64,000 bases of DNA. Origin: Isoetes taiwanensis (lineage: Eukaryota; Streptophyta; Lycopodiopsida; Isoetales; Isoetaceae). The position numbers and the translations under genes were made by a program. How positions within the stretch are numbered: position 1 is the first letter of the stretch; each line of letters starts with the position of its first letter. The notes beneath the pieces are model-generated. The model was given only the letters and a program-made list of their open reading frames with translations. It ran no database searches and had not been told where the DNA came from. Positions 1-11,699 of this stretch are shown in pieces. The stretch is from the NCBI GenBank assembly GCA_021234155.1, contig JAJEKV010000073.1, positions 248,001-312,000 of the forward strand, written 5' to 3'.

Positions 1-639
1 CCCCACCGCATTTTTACATCCACCGCGAAATGTTACATCCAACAAGATTTAGGGTTCTTCCCGGGCGCCATTTGAGTTCAATGGTCACTCCAAAAAATAA
101 GAAAAGAACATTCTCGATTGCATATATCGATTGCTTATGTTCAAACCATTCTACCGCCGAGTGTAGTTCCAAAAAATGGTATATGTTCTATAGGATCAAT
201 GTTTTTCATTTTGTAGTTGTATGGTGCTCTTTCGTTAAGGTTCTAGCCTTTCAATTTGTGGATCCGGGTTTAAGTTTCGCTTCCTTACTTTTTTCTTCTT
301 CACTCTCGCTTATCTTCTTATACATTTAGCTTTTTCTTGCATTCATTTGGGAATTTCCACCTTTACACCATGTCATTCTACACTTGGTTAGCTTTTAAAC
401 TTTAGATTTATGGCCATGTTTTAGCATATGGTTAATTTGTCGCCTTTTTCTTGCAAAAAAACTTAACTCTAATGCAAAAGCGGTAGCAACCGCTTATGTT
501 TATTTACGTGTTCTTTTTATTTTGCATGACGATTTTGGTCGGCATCGAATTTTCTCTCGCCAAGAGGTTTTTTTTTTCGCTATGTTGTCAGGTGTCGATT
601 TTATTTTGATTATTGATCGATTTCCCCAGATATTTGCCC

Positions 640-3523
640 CCAAAAAATTTACAATACATGTATAAAATTAACACCATTAAGTACATTCCCTCAAATCTTA
701 TAGTATTTTTCAAACCTCAATATACAAGATATATAAAAACTTGTACAGTGCATACCCCACAAATGAGGATCTCTATATAATGTCCAGATCAAGGAATAAA
801 GGGCAAATATGCCCATCCAATTTCTCTTCTTCGGTGTCCTGGGAGTAACCCCGTAGGAATATGCACCCAAACCAAAGGGGTTTTAGGGGATTTTCATTTA
901 AATGTGTTGGATGCAATGGTTTGTAGATATTAATAATGTTACCGCCGGGTTATATGTTGGTAGTTAAAATTTGGCCCTTGGGCCCTAACAAAATCGATAA
1001 AGAAAACAAGATACACGATTGAAAAAAACCGAGGTGCCGCACCATGTACTCAAGTTATAAAAATATTTTAGAATTTGCCAAATCACACTCAAGTTATAGA
1101 GAGTATTTTAAAATATGCCAAATAGTTAAAGAAGTACTTGTTTCTAATGGTTTCAAAACATGGACATTGCATCGGCCTCAATCTTTAGATCCGCGATTTT
1201 CCCAAAGCATTCTAAAGCATGGAAGGTGTAACCATCTTGCCGGACATACAAAAAAATGATTGTATTCCACAATCCAACATCCCCGCATTGGCAATGTAAT
1301 AAAAGAGTTCATGTGCCTCTTCCAAGCAACCACATTTTGCATACATGTCCACAAGAGCATTTGCTACGGGCCGCATCAAACCTGAAACCCTTCTTCATAA
1401 TTTGCTCATGAATATGCCTTGCTCTATCCATGGCCCCAATCTTCGTTGAATGCTTTCAAAATGGCAAATACTACCGTGGTTCCGCATTATTCCTCGCCTT
1501 CTCGCATCGATACATGTCCACCAATGTGCTACCCACAAAAACAAAGAAATTTTGAAACTAAAAAAAAGCAGCCTTTGAAACTTGGATCCCATCACATACT
1601 CATGAATGTACCTCTTTATGGCCCTAATGTCCGCACACGCTTTTAAGATGCTTGAACCGAAAATGATCCGATTATGCACAAGTCTTCCCCGGCAAAGATA
1701 TGCCAAAAGAGCATGCTTTTAGGGCGTAAACATAAATATGCTGGTCATTCTCACTATCATTGTTTTATTCTGCAATAAAAGTTCAATTGTAGCCTCGGCC
1801 TGTCCAAGGTCCACATTAGCCCAAAACAATGGCACTCCATTATAAATTGTGGCTTGTAGGACCTTAGTAAAGGCGTAATTTGCCCTCAACAATACTTCCA
1901 CATGCTCCAATAGCCTTTGTAAAGGATGATATATTCACAATGCCAACTTGCTTACATATCCCATTAACATTAGAAAAAGAAAATGAGAATAAGACAAAGC
2001 TTTGCGTCGATACAAATGAGGGTCTTTACGTTTGAGTCTTCAAAGATCAACCGATATGGAGTGCCAAAAGAGTACACATTTGGCTCAATTGAAGGACCGT
2101 GAAGTTTTACATAAGCCCCTGCTCCATAAGAACTCACATCCATTCCCCCGCTTCATTAAAAGTGCACATACTCCCACCTCCCGGGTGTGGACGAACCGCA
2201 AGAGCTACCCATGGTGGCAAGATCATAGCTTCCCCGGATAAAAAGCACCAACATTTAGCAATCTTGAACTAGCTACATTGAGGCTACAAACGTTTGCAAA
2301 TCTTCTTAAAAAAAATTCCACAAAAATTTCACCCGAGTACCGTAGAATCCGACCAAACACACCATCTAAGAGCATTTGCCGAAGTCTCCTCATCTTCTCA
2401 AAGTGTTTAGTGCATCAATAAGCTGATATGGAGAAGCATTGTGCTACCATTAGCAATAAACCCGACAAACATTCAATGTTGGGCTCTAAAGAGGGGTCCC
2501 AAGAACGAAGTTTGATCATGATCTAGAACTTTGTGAAGAACAAGCTTAGATCCTAGCATAACTTCCTTAATGTAGATTGAGTGGGACGGCATGGCACATT
2601 TTGAGATGTAATGGGAGGAGGGAGGACATGTGTGGCATATGGCAGGAAATAAAAGAATGGAACATTTTTCAAACTCTTTGTTGAAGCTTGAAAGGCTCAT
2701 ACCTTGATAAAGACGGAAACCGGTGATTTCGATGCTCCAAGAGCGAATCCTCGAACTTCGCCTCGTGATACTTGTCATGCGGAAAAATGTGCCAGGCCGC
2801 CACTAGTCATCCGGATCGAGAAGACGTTTTTGCTCTCGGAGAAGGAAAAATTTGCGAAACAATTCAAGGTCTCAAAAATTAGAGAACAGGCGATATTAAA
2901 CCGCCGAAGATAGTTCTCGGGTGGATGAAACCGGTGATTTGTGGAAGACCCACAACAAAATCACCCAAAAGAAAAAAGCGAGAATAAGACAAAACTTTGC
3001 ATCAGGATACAAATGAGGGTCTTTACGTTTGAGGTCTTCTAAGTGTGACAAGTTTAAATTGTAACCCCGCATCAATTACCTAAGACTAAATGGAAGGTCT
3101 GTAAAAGCCTAAAGGGATGGCATGTTCAACTGCAATAAACATGCTTCATTATCGAACATTTGTGTTGGAGCATTGAAGGATTCGCCGGACTATGGAAGCC
3201 TAATGAAGAACCGCCGCATACGGACGCCGGTTCTTATCGATAGCAATGGAAAACCCTAGCCTTATGGTCCTCGATCCTTGCATGTAAAATAAACAATAGT
3301 TTCTTATGAATATAGAAGTAGAGAACCCTAAAATGTCAAAATATTGCATGTTTAAGGGGTTAACCATTGAAAAATATGATGAAAATTTATTAGCGCGTAT
3401 GCGCACTCTAGATATACGCATTAGTATGTCCCATGAAATACGACAAACAATCATATGAAAACCATAGGGAAAAGGTATAAAAATACAAGGGAAACCCCCG
3501 ATTATTTTGCTACATATTTGCCC
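640..3523 (-). repeat. PPR-bearing dispersed block, copy 1
   Basis: About 2.8 kb here is collinear, with many small indels, with 39940-42668. Matching landmarks include the stretch around 700-780 (with 39960-40035), 1040-1240 (with 40265-40455), 2540-2620 (with 41710-41780) and 3290-3520 (with 42430-42668). Both copies lie in the same orientation and carry the same decayed PPR reading frame on the minus strand. The clear homology begins near 679. A 10-bp direct repeat ATATTTGCCC lies at 630-639 and 3514-3523, but the bases from 640 to 678 have no counterpart in copy 2, so the left border is uncertain. The block may be a retained segmental duplication or a gene fragment carried by a transposon. 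Confidence 0.7.
1240..2110 (-). pseudogene. Decayed PLS-type PPR protein gene, copy 1
   Basis: Minus-strand translation shows unmistakable pentatricopeptide-repeat wording in several frames. Around 1260-1370 it reads VANALVDMYAKCGCLEEA, around 1380-1440 IGAMDRARHIHEQIMKKGF, around 1590-1660 SILKACADIRAIKRYIHEYV, around 1730-1760 IYVYALKAC, and around 2060-2095 PSIEPNVYSFGT. These are the helix-turn-helix repeat segments of plant organellar RNA-binding PPR proteins of the P-L-S class. The frames change repeatedly and stops intervene, so no functional protein can be made. No E/DYW C-terminal domain was seen, and the remaining 3' part is short. An organellar RNA-editing role for the parent gene is family knowledge only. 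The matching fragment in copy 2 (39940-42668) is even more degraded. Confidence 0.75.
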
Positions 3524-3529
3524 ATTTGG

Positions 3530-6130
3530 GACCTAGTATTTATCATTGGCATTTTGTTGGATGTTGGCACTAACACATTAAGCGACATTTAAGGTGGTGC
3601 TTTAAATGTTACATTATCGTTATAGGGCTTTGTCGCCCGTTGTATCAGTTAAAATTTTGAGTTACAATTGTGGGCCAAAAACTTGAGGCGATCTTCGAAA
3701 GCAAGCACCTCACAACACACCTGTAAAGACGAAAATCTCTTGTTCCGATCCTGCGTAAGAGGAACCGCTCTTCGGTAAAACGCGTTGCTAATGGGTAAAT
3801 GCTTTTCAACTACAAACACAAGCATAGAATGCATTGCGTGAAGATTTGTGATGAAGTGTTGGAAGATGCTTGGAATTCCTTGCGCCAACTCGTGCAGAAT
3901 AAACCAATTCACGGAACACGAAAGTGACACCAAGATTTGAACCAAGACCTATAACCCAAAGTCCTTTGAAATCTTGTTCAGAGCTCAGACTTGTATTTTC
4001 GCACCGATATAGTACCACGTGCACATAATTGTAAGAGGATCGAAAGCATATGCCCGAAGCATGAAAAGCAAGATCGAGAAACCGTTATGAAGATCTTTAA
4101 AAGCTGAAAGAAGGAATCATACCATATGCATTTCCAATGCCATGCAGTTGAATGCAAGCTGTGATGGCAATAATAGCACACATGATAAAATAATTTAGCT
4201 CCGGTATACACCTGTCCTACAAACTTTCGAGATGTGTGAATGACCGTGACCCTTGGAAAACAACCAAATGCTAAAGCCCCTTAATAACTGAAAAGTTGCG
4301 TAAATCATGGCTTGACTTGCAATAATTGCGGCGGCAAGCCGCAACGGCGAACATTGGCCAATAGAGAGGACCCTACGTAAAGGTTGTGCAGCGGCTTAAA
4401 GAAAGTAACAATGCCAAGAATAATAAGCTAATACGGAGTAGACTTGTAAAATGTCTCCGGCCACATGTTACGGATACTTCATTAGATAGGATGCTTGCCC
4501 TATATAAGCAGCCATCAATGCGGGGATACACTAACGCCGAGAAGGCAATCTGCATCGCTTTTAAACTATGCATTTTCAGCACACCTTTCTCCTACTACCC
4601 AAGTCCTCTTAGACCAACTTACCCGGATAGATGGAATGAAAAGTGGCCCACATCAGCAAACATAGCTTCAATGACGATGATGTACATCCCACGATAAGGA
4701 GACATGCTAAAGGATAATATAAAGGAAATAGCAGTGCACTAACCTTTTTGTAAAGCAAGCACAATTTCTCCAAGAGAGACCCAACCTGCGTCTCTTGTTT
4801 AACTTGAAATAGTGGTAAATGTACATTGGGTTGAATGCTTTGAGAACACTTGGCTCATATTTGAAAATATTATAGAGCCCAATTAATCCAATAAAACGAA
4901 CGGACAAAAATACTTTGGGGCAAACACTCTTGTTGGGGCAAACACTCACCGCTGGGACAAATACTACTACACAAAGCAACAGAACATACTTCAAGATAGA
5001 ACTACTTTCATGTGAACATGAAGTAACTTACTTTTAAGTTAGCATAGCATATACCACAAATTGATACGATATAGCGGGGAGTAAGGGAACTTTCTTGCCT
5101 CCATCGGCAGGTCATCTCTGTCTACACTTGTAAGGACAACATATCCAACTCTGCAATACATGGTCAACATTCAATATTGCAGGTCCAGTATTTATTCATG
5201 TAGCCTACCTGTATGTTGGAAACACGTTAAACTCAGTTTGGAAGCATATTTTTCTGTCATCTCATTGTACATAAGACAATACCATGCCACATAAACTAAC
5301 AATCATCAAGAGGCATCGCCCTTGCTTGTCCATCAAATATGCAACTAAGCATGATCCTGAAACGAAGTTATATGGGAACAATAGACCATCTAACTTGCAG
5401 GAACAAACAAGGTAACAGATGCTTATCTCTGCTCATGTAAAACAATGTATTAGCCATATCAGTGTCACTCGCCCTCAAATAACCTAGCTTTTGAATAGCA
5501 TAAGCATCAACTATGCTCGAAAGTAGTCGCAACATCCAAGGCAAAATGCTATTAACGGGTTTGGAACCTCATAAGAGCGATCGGTCTACTCCAATATCAT
5601 CGATTTTTCTTTGAGGCACGGGCCTTCAACGAGATATTTAAATTCGCTACTAGCATGTCCGCTTTTGTTTATTCTTCTCCATCTGCAACAACCAACAAGG
5701 GTTAGCTATGGCGATCCCGCCTAATCGTTCGAGTGCAAAACGAAATGTGATAGTGCCATATCCGGCATTTGACAATATTTCGTGGCTTTTGTGTAGCATT
5801 CTTTCGCATTGTTGATAGATTTAACATCTGCCATTCAGGCATAGCTCCAAATTGTTGTATCAACATCAAAGCGAATTAATAAATAAAGCATTGACTTCTC
5901 AAATCATTATAATAGGGCCTCCGCTCATAACCAAACTCTATAAGATAGTTTTATGGGCAAGGAAACAGGACAAAAAAAAAACTCAAAACATTACCTCCGA
6001 AACACCAAATCCTAAAACATTTTTCTGGCAGCAAGCTTCGGATTCAAAGCCCTAAAACGTACTCTTACGCCTTAGCAGCTCCAAGAAATCCCCGTGGAAA
6101 ATGCATACATCCGGGCCAAAACGTATATCA
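3530..6130. other. No recognisable gene (2.6 kb)
   Basis: Short open frames occur on both strands (the longest, about 100 codons, at 4386-4697 plus and 3649-3945 minus), but none shows a domain, repeat or splice signal that I recognise. I see no tRNA, terminal repeats or long microsatellite. The composition resembles the rest of the intergenic DNA, so this is probably old decayed transposon sequence. Confidence 0.4.
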
Positions 6131-6180
6131 CGCATTACTTTTTTTTCAAAAAACCCTCTTCTAGATCCATTCCGCGTATT

Positions 6181-9100
6181 CTACGGAATACATACGTGAA
6201 CCCCCCGGGATCTGAATAGATGGTCTTCATTTTCTGCATAAGAGAGGCACCTCGGACAAATGTTAGTATTTGAAAAGTTGCAGTTAAAACGCTTGCAATT
6301 AGTGGCTAAACTTTTATGCCACAATTGCCAAATGAAGGCTTTGATTTTTGGATTAATTGGAGACTTCCAAAGGTGTTTGAGATTGCATCTGCAGCATTCA
6401 TAAGATAGCCCCCATTTAAGGTGGATACTCATTGTTTGATCTCTCATTAAGTACTTATAGGCATCCTTGACTTTGAAGAGGAGTCTCCCTTTAAACTGCC
6501 AAGTGATGTCACTGTTGTTCCAATCTGCTTGAGCAATATAGCTAAGAATAGCATTATAAAGAGATCTGCTACTTTCATCTTCATATCTAATAATGGAAGA
6601 ATCGAAAGGAATAGGACCGTTAGCATCAAACAGATCTGAGATTCTAATCAAACCTTTGGCTTGCCATAATTTCGCTTGATTTGGAAAATTCCTGATAAGA
6701 CAATGTATGCTGTTTTCTCCAAGGAGGTAAGGATTCCAAAAAATGTATTGAGAGGGAGAGATACCTTTCTTCCAAGAAAACATGCCTTTTACCTGCTGCC
6801 AAGCCCTTATCCATTTTCGGATCAAAGGAGGAGTGCTGGTGGGGATCTTTAGATAAAAAAAAGGCAGCATCAGGGAGCACCATTTTGATATTCCAACCAT
6901 ATGGTTTGCATTTAAGGATATAGTGCTTGATTAGGACAGTAACCGGATGCTAAATTTTATCGGTGATGGCTTTGAAGAAGTATTTAGCTGCCAGCGCTAT
7001 AGCATGCCTCTCAATGTTGATACTGCCCAAACCTCCTTCAGACCTGGATTTGCAGCATTCTTCCATAGAGACTGGAGTCCAGCATTTTCTGGAAATAAAC
7101 CTTCCAAGAATTCCTTGAAGTTTTCTGTAAACCTTCTTAGGAGCAAGGATGAAGGAGGATTGGTATACATGAGTTGAGGCAATGACAGAATTTGCTAGGA
7201 TTGCTCGGCCTGCTTTAGAGAGGAATCTTGAATTGAGGGTGTCCACTTTGTGATAGAATTTCTCAATGATGCTATTCCAAAGGTCTGCGGCATTGGAACG
7301 GATGGCAAATGGAATGCCTAACAGCTTGGAGTGAGCATTGGAGGGGCTGAAACTGCAATCGAGAAGGGTGGCAGCCTGAGTTCCCAGATCAGGGTCATGG
7401 GAAGTAATCTTGGATTTATTCGGATTGATGTTGCAGCCAGAAAATTTGCCAAAGGCATGTAAAATCTCCTTGGTCTGATTGATCGATTGGAGGTCCATAG
7501 ATAAAAGGATAAAGGTGTCATCTGCAAAATGCCCATTAAGGAATTGATCAGTAATATCATTTGTAGGGAGATACAAACTTGTTATTGTGCCCTCTTCTTT
7601 TGCTGCCTGTAAACTGCTATGAAGAGCTTCCATCACAATGATAAAAAGAAATGGGGCTAAGGGGCAGCCCTGCTTGACTCCTCTTTTGATATTGAAGAAG
7701 GGACTGCATTCTCCATTTATGAGCACCGAGGAGGAGGAGTTATTAAGAATTCTTTGGAAAATACCGATTGAGTGATATTGAATCAAGTTTGTCGCAAAAG
7801 ATAGCTTAAGAAAATCCCGATTGACCATATCAAAAGCTTTGGTGATGTCGAGCTTGAGGAGTGCAATCTCTTGCTTAGAGTCTTTTGCCCATCTGAGGCC
7901 GAGGGTGGCAGTAACAACATTATCTAAAATGTTCCTCCCTTTCAAATAGGCCGATTGGCTGTGACTTATAATATTGTTCAGAATCTTTTTCAGCCTTTGA
8001 GTAATTGCACCTGAAATAATCTTGTACATAACATTAGTAAGAGATATAGGTCTATAATCCGAAAAGGATATAGGTTCAGGAATCTTAGGAATCAAAGTGA
8101 TGAAGCTGGTATTAATTCTGTTATCCATTTTCTTCCTCATAATGAACTCGTTGGCGATATTTAGAATGTGGGGTCCCAGAAAATCCAAGGTAGCTTTGAA
8201 GAATTCAGCTGGAAGACCGTCTGGTCCTGGAGACTTGCCATTCTTCATGTCGTGGACCACTTTGCTAAGCTCCTCCAAAGAGAACAGACTTGTTAGAGCA
8301 ATATTCTGATTATAAGTGACTTTTTCCTCCATTTTGATAAAGTTCTCACTATCTTCCTGATATGAGACCGAGGTGGTGCCCATGATATTAGTAAAATGAT
8401 TGGTGGTTGCAATTTTAAGGTTATCATCTCCAGTAATCTTAGTGCCATTGACCATAATCTCATCTATATGATTTCTTCTGGTTCTGCCCTTGGCCTTTAC
8501 AAAGAAATACTTAGAATGAGCTCTTTCATCCTCCTTAAGCTCAGTGATCTTTGATTTGAGCCTTCAACCTGCTGCAATCCTTAATTCTTTGGCCTCGATT
8601 TCCTGACTAATTCTGTTGTATTCTTCCCCTGCAGTATTCGGGAGAGTGTTTCTAAGGCTGTTCAGATGAACCATCTTGGCAAGGTGGATCTCTTTCCCCC
8701 AAGTCTTGAGTTTGTCTTTGATTAGCTTGGCTGTGTTACACCACCAAGACATCCAGCCATAGCTCCCGTAGGGTTTTTCTGTAGAGTCAATCAATTCCAA
8801 AATGATATCTTTGAAATCAGGATGGTTAATTAGCTGGGTGTTTAATTTGAAGTAGGAATTCCTTTTGGTGGCGACCCCATTGTTTCTATGAATGGAGATA
8901 AGCTGAGGGAAGTGGTCAGCAAGCATGTATCCATTCAGATTAGTGACTCTGCTACTTGAATTCCAGAGATTTTCGCTCAAATAGAATCTGTCATGAAAGC
9001 AGCAGATCGGATTGATTCTGCGATCAGACCAGCTGAAATCGTTTGGGGGGGTTCTGGCTAGGGTGAGGTTATTGATGGAGATCAAATCAGACCAAGAGTT

Positions 9101-9459
9101 GAATTCATCCGAAGAGAGGGGCCTGAAATTACCATTTTTCATGAAACTATGGGTGACCATGTTGAAATCACCCCGCCTGAGTCATCATTCATCATATACT
9201 GATCAGTGATGTTAAGACTCTTTTTCCAGCAAATTGCAATCCCACCAGAACTGATATTGGCTGATAGGGCCCAAGTCTCCATGCCTGGAGGGAGAGTTCT
9301 AGCAATTTTAGAGCTGTAATCAGCATCATGCAATTTATGCTCTTGCAGGAGAAGAAAATCAGGGATGAGGGAGGATAGGCAAACCTTAAGTCTATCCCTT
9401 TTGCTGGAATCATTTATTCCTTGTAGATTCCAGGTAATGATTTTGAGAGAGCTATTCAT
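6181..9459 (-). pseudogene. LINE ORF2 (endonuclease, reverse transcriptase, zf-RVT), broken
   Basis: Starts at ATG 9459 with SLKIITWNLQGIN and LLQEHK, the first endonuclease motifs. Near 9165 the frame breaks and resumes just before GDFNMV, so the middle of the endonuclease is missing. FSWSDRR and ADHFPQL follow. The frame then runs from 9160 to 6950 with one TGA at 8564-8566. The reverse transcriptase spans 8455-6950: RPISL, KGRNILDN, KLDITKAFD, KQGCPLAP and the catalytic FADD at residues 310-313 of that 501-codon segment are all present. After a TAG at 6950 and a frameshift, a zf-RVT-like region (6900-6181) has HLWKSPINPKIKAFIWQL and CPRCLSYAENEDHLF. No RNase H follows, so the element either lacks one or is 3'-truncated. 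It would have copied its own RNA at nicked genomic targets. Confidence 0.85.
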
Positions 9460-11543
9460 TTTGGATAACAGGAGGTTTATAAGGAGAGGGATGCTCCCTT
9501 GGACTTCTTCTAATAGGGGTCTTAGTAGCAGCAGAACTAGTGAATTGGTTTCTTTTCTTCTTTCTGCTGATGACTTGGTTCCAATCCTGCTCAGAAGGGA
9601 TCTCTTGGATGGTAACTTTTTGATGCTGCTCAGCTCTGCTACAGGAGGTTAACAGACTGGAATAGTCTTGGTACCTTTCACAGAAGCTCATTATAAGGTT
9701 TTTGAGGTGGGAATCGAAATGAGCCTTAATGTTGAGCATGTTTGAGAGATCCGGTTTGATAGGTCTGCACGGTCTGTTTAAATCCAGAGCCAAAGCTAGA
9801 GGATCCTGATCTGGGCTGGGAGGAAACTGATTCAGAATCGGGCCTCTAATAGCTTCAGCAGGGGGGATAGCATGAGGCACATCCGGGATTGTACTGCTAC
9901 TACCTTTTTCTTTTTATGTCTCAGGGGAGGTACTCTGATTCAGATTGGACTTATTTATCCAAACACGATTGACCTCATGGTGGGCAGTTGTGCTCTTGTT
10001 TGCTGTTTTGATACCACCCTCCGATTTAAGGCCAGAGAGGGGGGTATTACTGAAATTGATCTGAATTTCTAAGTTCTTGTGATGGGAGGTCTTGATGCTA
10101 ACCAAAGGAGACCAGTCGGAAGAGATGGACTTGGAAAGACAGATGGAAGGAAAATTGGTTTGGGGGATGCTGATGTCAAGAACCTGACCGAGATGATTGC
10201 CTATAGCTCTGAGGTGATTTGGGGTCCATAAGGAGGGGAGAAGATTCGGGAATTTGGCCCAGGTAACAATGGAGATATTAGAGTGGTCTCCTGGGATGAA
10301 TTCGGGGAACCATTTCATGATGTAGACAAGATGCTTGCCAAAAGAATTAATTTTCTTTTTGAGCACATTATTGGCATAGATGCTATCTTGGCAAATGACT
10401 TGGTAAGTCTTGGCATCCAATTTCAGAATGGAAGCAATTTTACAGTGATGGATCTTGGAAATATGAAACTTGACAACACTGGGAGCAGGGCAGGAAGCAG
10501 GAAAGTGGATGATGAGACCTCTGTCCAAAAAAGTGTTAGAAGCAGAATGGTCGCGGATAGAGGAAAGGTCAAGAAGAGCAGGGCTATCTGTCAGAATAGG
10601 AACCTGCTTCTCTGCAGTAAGATTAGTACATGCCTGATAATCTTTTTCTATAGTTTTTGCAGAAACTTTAGAAACAGAATTTTGCACAATTTCAGAGTAA
10701 GAAATGTTACTTTTTATCTTATCTGCCTTGCCAAGAATCGGGACCTCCACCCGCACCTTATTTTCTTTTTCCTTGTACTTGATTTCGTTAAGATTGGCTT
10801 CCTTGCAGTTTGGGCAGGTACAATTTGCAGCTTCCTCTGGAATAAAATACCCATTCTTGTCTATGCATTTGCAACCGATTGAGCTGGAAAACGGCATCTC
10901 GCTGATCAGAAATTTTGCTTTGGTGTCTTCAAGGGAGACCTTTCAGACGGGAAGGGTCAGCCTCAGTATATTCTTTTTTGGTGTCTTTGTTCCATTTTTC
11001 CCTCTGTAAGGGAAAGATTCAGCCCATCTTTCCACCATTTTGAAGGATACTTTGTTCCAACCATCTTCAGAGCAGAGATTCTGATAACATTTGTTGGCTC
11101 TTACTTTGAGTTCATCCATGGTGGATCGGAAAACCCCATTTTTAAGACTGCAGCAATTCTAGGAAGAGTGGCCTACCTTGATGGTCATTTTAGAGGTGAG
11201 CAAAAGGTCAAGATGCTGGATTTTGTTCAGGGTGTTGAAGGCAAATCTTTTGTCATCGGACCTGCGAAGAGAAATCAGATTCATTTTTCCCCTGTTCTTC
11301 GAAAGCTTGAAAGATTTCCCCATCCTGCATCAGATCCATGATGATGGCCGTTGCTTTTTGCTGAGTTTTCAGAAGATTAAAGAGGGCATCGAGCTCCTTG
11401 ATCTGATTCCAGTCACTATCTTTATCATACTCTAATAGTGGGTTAGCTCTGGTCGAGCTTGGACTGAACTCGCGAGTCGGATTGCGGAAGCTGAGAGAAT
11501 TTTTAAAAAGAAGAGGTCTGGAGAAGATATTGGAGAAAGACAT
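9452..11543 (-). pseudogene. LINE ORF1 (RNA-binding, DUF4283-like), broken
   Basis: A single long frame can be followed from about 11286 to 9452, broken by in-frame stops near 11160, 10955 and at 9914-9916. A frameshift near 11285 joins it to an upstream segment that starts at a Met at 11543. The longest open part (10897-9914, 327 codons) holds a cysteine cluster CKCIDKNGYFIPEEAANCTC with PNCK following, then a region with WFPEFIPG and TPNHLRAIGNHLGQVL, which resembles DUF4283 of plant L1 ORF1 proteins. The C-terminal part is basic (RKKKRNQ). The stop codon overlaps the ORF2 start by 8 bases. The parent protein would bind element RNA in the retrotransposition particle; that is family knowledge. 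A second open frame at 11686-11432 may be the true N-terminus or leader sequence. Confidence 0.7.
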
Positions 11544-11699
11544 GGCCGAGAGAAACTGACTCTAGACCTGGTTTCTGCTGCTAATCTAATTAAATTGTCT
11601 ATGATCAAAACTGAATCGTGATGTTCCCAAGGAATTTGAGGAAAACATAGCCCCTGGAGAACAGCCTCAAGCAAGGCCTCATCCATCGGGGGTATGTGT

